Assembly: GCA_035623255.1 (NCBI GenBank)
Contig: DASPTU010000116.1
Coordinates: forward strand, 1 to 8,613
Length of the DNA: 8,613 nt
Direction of reading: 5' to 3'
Origin: JAFAGX01 sp035623255
GTDB lineage: Bacteria > Acidobacteriota > Terriglobia > Terriglobales > Acidobacteriaceae
In this document: positions 6,025 through 8,613 of the stretch, in pieces
Position numbering within the stretch: the stretch's first letter is position 1
Layout of the letters: the number at the start of each line of letters is the position of its first letter
Made by a program: the position numbers and the translations under genes
Notes under the pieces: model-generated
The model's database searches: none
What the model was told of the DNA's origin: nothing
The model's input: only the letters and a program-made list of their open reading frames with translations

Positions 6025-6953
6025 GACGGAACCCCGCTGGCCACGAGTTTCATGTACAGATCTTCCAGCGAAGAACGTACGGGAACCATGCTGACCACGT
6101 CACAGTCGGCGGCCCACAGTTTTTCTGCCAACTCGCGCTTACGCGCTACGGGAAGCGTGATGCGAACACCGTGAGGCCCGCGTTCGATGGTGGCGCCCCA
6201 TTCGGCCAGCACAGGCTCCATCTCGGGGGGCACCTGACCGGCGAGGATTTCCACGTGGTCGCCGGCTCCCAGCAATTCAGTGAGCGACCCTGTGCGCACC
6301 AAACGCCCTTTGTCGATGATGATCGCGCGGTCGCAGATCTGCTCGACTTCGGACAAAATATGAGAGCTCAGGAAAATGGTTTTTCCCTGTTCTTTCAAGT
6401 TGTGAATTAGGTCTTTGACTTCTTTGCGCCCTGCGGGATCGAGGCCGGATGTAGGTTCGTCGAGCACCAGGAGTTGTGGATCGCTCAAGAGAGCCTGTGC
6501 AATGCCGAGGCGCTGGACCATGCCCCGCGAATATTTGCCAATCTTGAGTTTTTCGTAGCCTTGTAACTGCACTTTGTAAAGCAGGTCGCGAATAGTGGCA
6601 TCTGCGACGGCCAGATTTCCCCCAGCTAAAGCGAGGTGAAAGCGAAGGAGTTTCTCGGCGTTGAGATGTTTGTAAAACGCAAAGTTTTCAGGGACAAATC
6701 CAATCTTTTCCTTAGCGCGCACGTCTCCCGGTTCGTAGCCGAGAACGCCAATTTCACCCCAGTCCGCATAGAGAAAACCCATCAGGATATTGATGCTTGT
6801 CGTCTTTCCTGCACCATTTGGACCAAGGAAAGCGCAAACTTCACCAGCACCCACTTCGAAAGAGACGTGCGTCAGCGCGGGAATTTCCTGGCCCGCGAAG
6901 CGGCGCCGGTACACCTTGGTCACTTCCTTGAACTCAATGGCTGCGGCTGTCAT
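6021..6953 (-). CDS. ABC transporter ATP-binding protein
   Basis: The protein has 310 aa and all nucleotide-binding motifs: Walker A GPNGAGKTT (44-52), a Q-loop region reading FVPEN (87-91), signature YSRGM (141-145), Walker B LLVLDEP (161-167) with Glu166, D-loop SGLD, and the switch His198 (SSH). The YSRGM/YSKGM signature and the extra C-terminal domain of about 85 residues are usual in exporters of the DrrA/CcmA/NatA type that pair with ABC-2 permeases. It powers the permease encoded directly downstream. I chose the ATG at 6953 because GGAAG lies about 7 nt upstream and homology starts there; the frame remains open further upstream without support. The start lies 20 nt inside the 3' end of the thioredoxin gene, which indicates translational coupling. 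Confidence 0.93.
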   Translation of the reverse strand: MTAAAIEFKEVTKVYRRRFAGQEIPALTHVSFEVGAGEVCAFLGPNGAGKTTSINILMGFLYADWGEIGVLGYEPGDVRAKEKIGFVPENFAFYKHLNAEKLLRFHLALAGGNLAVADATIRDLLYKVQLQGYEKLKIGKYSRGMVQRLGIAQALLSDPQLLVLDEPTSGLDPAGRKEVKDLIHNLKEQGKTIFLSSHILSEVEQICDRAIIIDKGRLVRTGSLTELLGAGDHVEILAGQVPPEMEPVLAEWGATIERGPHGVRITLPVARKRELAEKLWAADCDVVSMVPVRSSLEDLYMKLVASGVPS

Positions 6954-7539
6954 CAACCACTTCCGGGCCGTTGGACGCGTTAGCCGCCGTCTTAATTCCA
7001 AGCCGCAGCGCCAATTGCACTTCTATCGCGGGGTTCATTCCCGTGATTCCCTCGATGATCTTTCCTTGCGTATCCACGATAAATACGGTCGGGATCCCAT
7101 CGACGGAATACAAATCCGCGGCCTTGCTGTCGGGGTCGAGCAAAACGGGGAAGGGCAGTTTCGCTTTGGCGGCGTAAGCTTCGGCGGCTTCGCGGTCGTC
7201 GTCAATGCTGATGGCAAGAATTTCGAAGTCCGAGGAACCTTTGTGGTACCTTTTGTAAAAGTCCGCGAGCACCGGAAGTTCCATCCGGCAGGGACCGCAC
7301 CAACTGGCCCAAAAGCTGAGGACGACTTTCTTTTTGCCGCGATAATCGGCCAAAGAGACCAGCTCGCCGTCCAGGGAAGGAAGCGTGAAATCCGCGGCGG
7401 GCTTGTTCACCAGGGCGGAAGCTTCCCCTCTTTCGCGCAGGTGCTTTTCGAGCGCTTTGGCTTTCCACGTAATGAAAAGCGTGAAGATCGCCAGGGAGGC
7501 AATCCCCACGATTTGCGCCGGAGCCAGCTTCCTACCCAT
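6934..7539 (-). CDS. Membrane-anchored TlpA/ResA-type thioredoxin
   Basis: The protein has 201 aa. One N-terminal helix (about 8-25) acts as an uncleaved anchor. A helical linker with many charged residues follows, then a TlpA-like thioredoxin fold from about residue 45 (PAADFTLPSLDGE). The active site is WCGPC with Cys81 and Cys84. The cis-proline loop is GIPT (Pro150), preceded by the typical central insert. Such proteins act on the outer face of the membrane as thiol reductants, for example in cytochrome c maturation, or as peroxiredoxin-like proteins. The target here is unknown. An in-frame stop codon 24 nt upstream, with no other start between, fixes the ATG at 7539. There is no Shine-Dalgarno, and a TATACT box sits close to the start. 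It is first in an operon with the ABC transporter genes. Confidence 0.9.
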   Translation of the reverse strand: MGRKLAPAQIVGIASLAIFTLFITWKAKALEKHLRERGEASALVNKPAADFTLPSLDGELVSLADYRGKKKVVLSFWASWCGPCRMELPVLADFYKRYHKGSSDFEILAISIDDDREAAEAYAAKAKLPFPVLLDPDSKAADLYSVDGIPTVFIVDTQGKIIEGITGMNPAIEVQLALRLGIKTAANASNGPEVVDDSRSH

Positions 7540-7549
7540 GAGTTCGCGT

Positions 7550-7555
7550 AGTATA
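7550..7555 (-). promoter_or_regulatory. Possible -10 box implying a leaderless mRNA for the thioredoxin operon
   Basis: The minus strand reads TATACT (5 of 6 to TATAAT) ending 10 nt before the ATG at 7539. Transcription starting about 7 nt downstream would leave a leader of only a few bases, consistent with the absent RBS. No convincing -35 is found at 17-18 bp, so this is tentative. Confidence 0.3.
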
Positions 7556-7641
7556 GCGCATCAGTCAAGTAACGACCGGCGTCGAGCATCTGCCTCCAGA
7601 CTCGCCTTGCCTTCCGCGAATCGGTTTCGAAACGGGTTCCG

Positions 7642-8361
7642 TTAGGTGGCGCCGACTTGGGAGCGACGGCGGATGATCCATTCGACGACTACGAGGTTCA
7701 GAATCCAACTCCAAAATGTGCATGTAATCGCGACAACCGGATCACGGGTGAGAACCAGAAACGGAAGGCCAGCCAGCCGCACAGTTGCGGCGGCGAAAGT
7801 TAGCGAATAGTTGCGCATCATCCACGCGCGATGCTCGTTGAAACGGCGCTGGCGCGCGCGGGCGAAGGCCAGCGCGCCTGTCATCAGCCACGCGATGGCG
7901 AGGGCCGTGAAGCCTGCCCTTACCAGGAAGAACTGGTTCGCTGAAAACTTCGACGAGGCGCTGTAGCCGAGAAAAGATGGACTGAGCCCCAGGAAGGAAA
8001 GATCAATTGTAGTGAGATCAGTCAACCCGTCCGCAGCGAACGCGGGAGTATCTGAGGAAAGTCCTAAGGCCACACAACCCCCCAGGAACACGGCACTTAG
8101 ACACACATAGCCCATCGAGCGGTGCAGCCACGGGTGGCCATCGCGCAGCCTGCCAACAAATTGGAATAGCCCCACTGTAATGGCCACGATCCCGCTTGCG
8201 ATGTGCGCCAAGATCCAGGTGTGATGCCGCGATAGAGCGAGAATTTCGTTCGGCAGGAGCAATCGTGGCGGCATGAGGAAGTAGCGGGCCGAAGTCAGCG
8301 CGGCGACCAGAGCCAAGAGCCACATCAGCGTCAACGCGGCTGAATGCAAGTAAGAACGCAT
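7642..8361 (-). CDS. DUF2306-type polytopic membrane protein
   Basis: The protein has 239 aa and six predicted helices (about 5-28, 47-69, 81-101, 144-167, 182-204 and 208-230). Features typical of DUF2306 membrane proteins are visible: a His-rich start of helix 2 (HHTWILAHIASG, His46/47/53), the loop HPWLHRSMGY (His76, His80), and HRAWMMRNYSLTFAA (His177) before helix 5. The family has no established biochemical function; the conserved histidines at the membrane face could bind a metal or haem, which is speculation. A loop of about 42 residues (101-143) between helices 3 and 4 seems long for the family. I chose the ATG at 8361. The frame stays open to an ATG at 8490, but those 43 residues are low in family character and their first codons lie within a probable IS end. 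The RBS is weak (GGAG, 16 nt upstream). Confidence 0.75.
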   Translation of the reverse strand: MRSYLHSAALTLMWLLALVAALTSARYFLMPPRLLLPNEILALSRHHTWILAHIASGIVAITVGLFQFVGRLRDGHPWLHRSMGYVCLSAVFLGGCVALGLSSDTPAFAADGLTDLTTIDLSFLGLSPSFLGYSASSKFSANQFFLVRAGFTALAIAWLMTGALAFARARQRRFNEHRAWMMRNYSLTFAAATVRLAGLPFLVLTRDPVVAITCTFWSWILNLVVVEWIIRRRSQVGAT

Positions 8362-8541
8362 AACGGCAATTATCCATCTCCGTGGATATTTAGTGCCATT
8401 GTGCTCGATTTCTGGTGGACTGACGAGCAACTCCGAAGACCGCTTGGTTTTCGGGTAACCGGACACGTTGCTCCTAGTGTTCTGTCCCATAAATAACTGG
8501 CATTAGTATTGCTGGGATTAGCGGCATCTCCCGTGCACAAT

Positions 8542-8546
8542 GGAGG
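8542..8546 (+). promoter_or_regulatory. Ribosome-binding site of the transposase-like gene
   Basis: GGAGG lies 5 nt before the ATG at 8552 and 11 nt before the alternative in-frame ATG at 8558, favouring the first. Confidence 0.55.
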
Positions 8547-8551
8547 TGCCT

Positions 8552-8613
8552 ATGGCGATGGGACGGCCGAAAGCGACGTTGGTTTTGGATGCCGAGCTGC
8601 GAGAACAGTTAGA
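8552..8613 (+). CDS. IS630-family-like transposase, first 20 codons (runs off right edge)
   Basis: The visible N-terminus reads MAMGRPKATLVLDAELREQL. From memory this matches the start of many IS630-family transposases, where a GRPK-type basic patch and a hydrophobic strand (LVL) precede an acidic helix (EREQL) leading into the helix-turn-helix DNA-binding domain. The catalytic DDE domain would lie outside the window. A good RBS supports the gene. It is transcribed divergently from the DUF2306 gene. With only 20 residues the family call is moderate; another small DNA-binding protein is possible. Confidence 0.6.
   Translation, partial: MAMGRPKATLVLDAELREQL

Larger units (their letters stand above)
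8475..8613 (+). mobile_element. Probable left end of an IS630-family-like insertion sequence (partial)
   Basis: A TA dinucleotide at 8475-8476 is followed by GTGTTCTGTCCC, about 75 bp of non-coding sequence and then a transposase-like start at 8552. IS630/Tc1-mariner elements insert at TA, which fits. The other end is outside the window, so the terminal inverted repeat and exact boundary are not confirmed. Confidence 0.4.

Noticed and set aside
6684..6698. Glu instead of Gln in the Q-loop region (FVPEN) of the ABC ATPase
   Set aside because: PEN at this position is common in DrrA/CcmA-type ATPases, so it is not an anomaly.
7624..7633. Palindrome GTTTCGAAAC between the thioredoxin and DUF2306 genes
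   Set aside because: Perfect but only 10 bp, with no loop, no second copy and no T-tract; not enough for an operator or terminator call.

Overview
The window looks like a chromosomal accessory stretch of a moderately GC-rich Gram-negative bacterium. The style of several proteins suggests Acidobacteriota: a lipoprotein with Ig-like and IPT/TIG domains, a small stand-alone PilZ protein, and the left-edge membrane protein. This is an inference from family resemblance only; no rRNA or marker gene is present.

Layout from left to right. (1) 1-278, minus: the 5' part of a membrane protein that runs off the left edge. (2) 444-2996, plus: a large secreted lipoprotein of the GH13 amylase family with the complete A/B/C/D/E domain plan of cyclodextrin glucanotransferases (CGTases), preceded by an extra Ig-like domain. 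It keeps the three catalytic carboxylates but has changed several substrate-binding residues and the main starch-binding tryptophans. (3) 3018-3335, minus: a small PilZ (cyclic-di-GMP receptor) protein, convergent with the amylase. (4) 3607-4014 and 4011-5204, plus: a translationally coupled pair, made of a small two-helix membrane protein and an exported TPR protein. (5) 7539-5221, minus: a compact operon of a membrane-anchored TlpA-type thioredoxin, an ABC ATPase and an ABC-2 permease, every junction overlapping. (6) 7642-8361, minus: a six-helix DUF2306-type membrane protein. (7) 8552 to the right edge, plus: the first 20 codons of an IS630-family-like transposase, with a probable IS end near 8477.

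The observation I rate most interesting is in the coupled pair. The C-terminal tail of the small membrane protein and the N-terminus of the mature TPR protein carry the same motif of about 25 residues, alignable without gaps (12 identities in the first 25 positions), although the DNA has diverged. The positive-inside rule puts the tail of the membrane protein in the periplasm, where the TPR protein is also exported, so the two copies could meet. I suggest a homotypic beta-strand pairing or docking device. The second interest is the amylase, whose unusual substitutions predict a changed specificity.

Cell-biologically the window is dominated by envelope functions: exported carbohydrate metabolism, a periplasmic TPR/membrane pair, a redox protein with an exporter, and polytopic membrane proteins. 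All gene boundaries are tight (16-21 bp between convergent stops), and I saw no convincing rho-independent terminators, tRNA, rRNA, CRISPR or complete mobile element.
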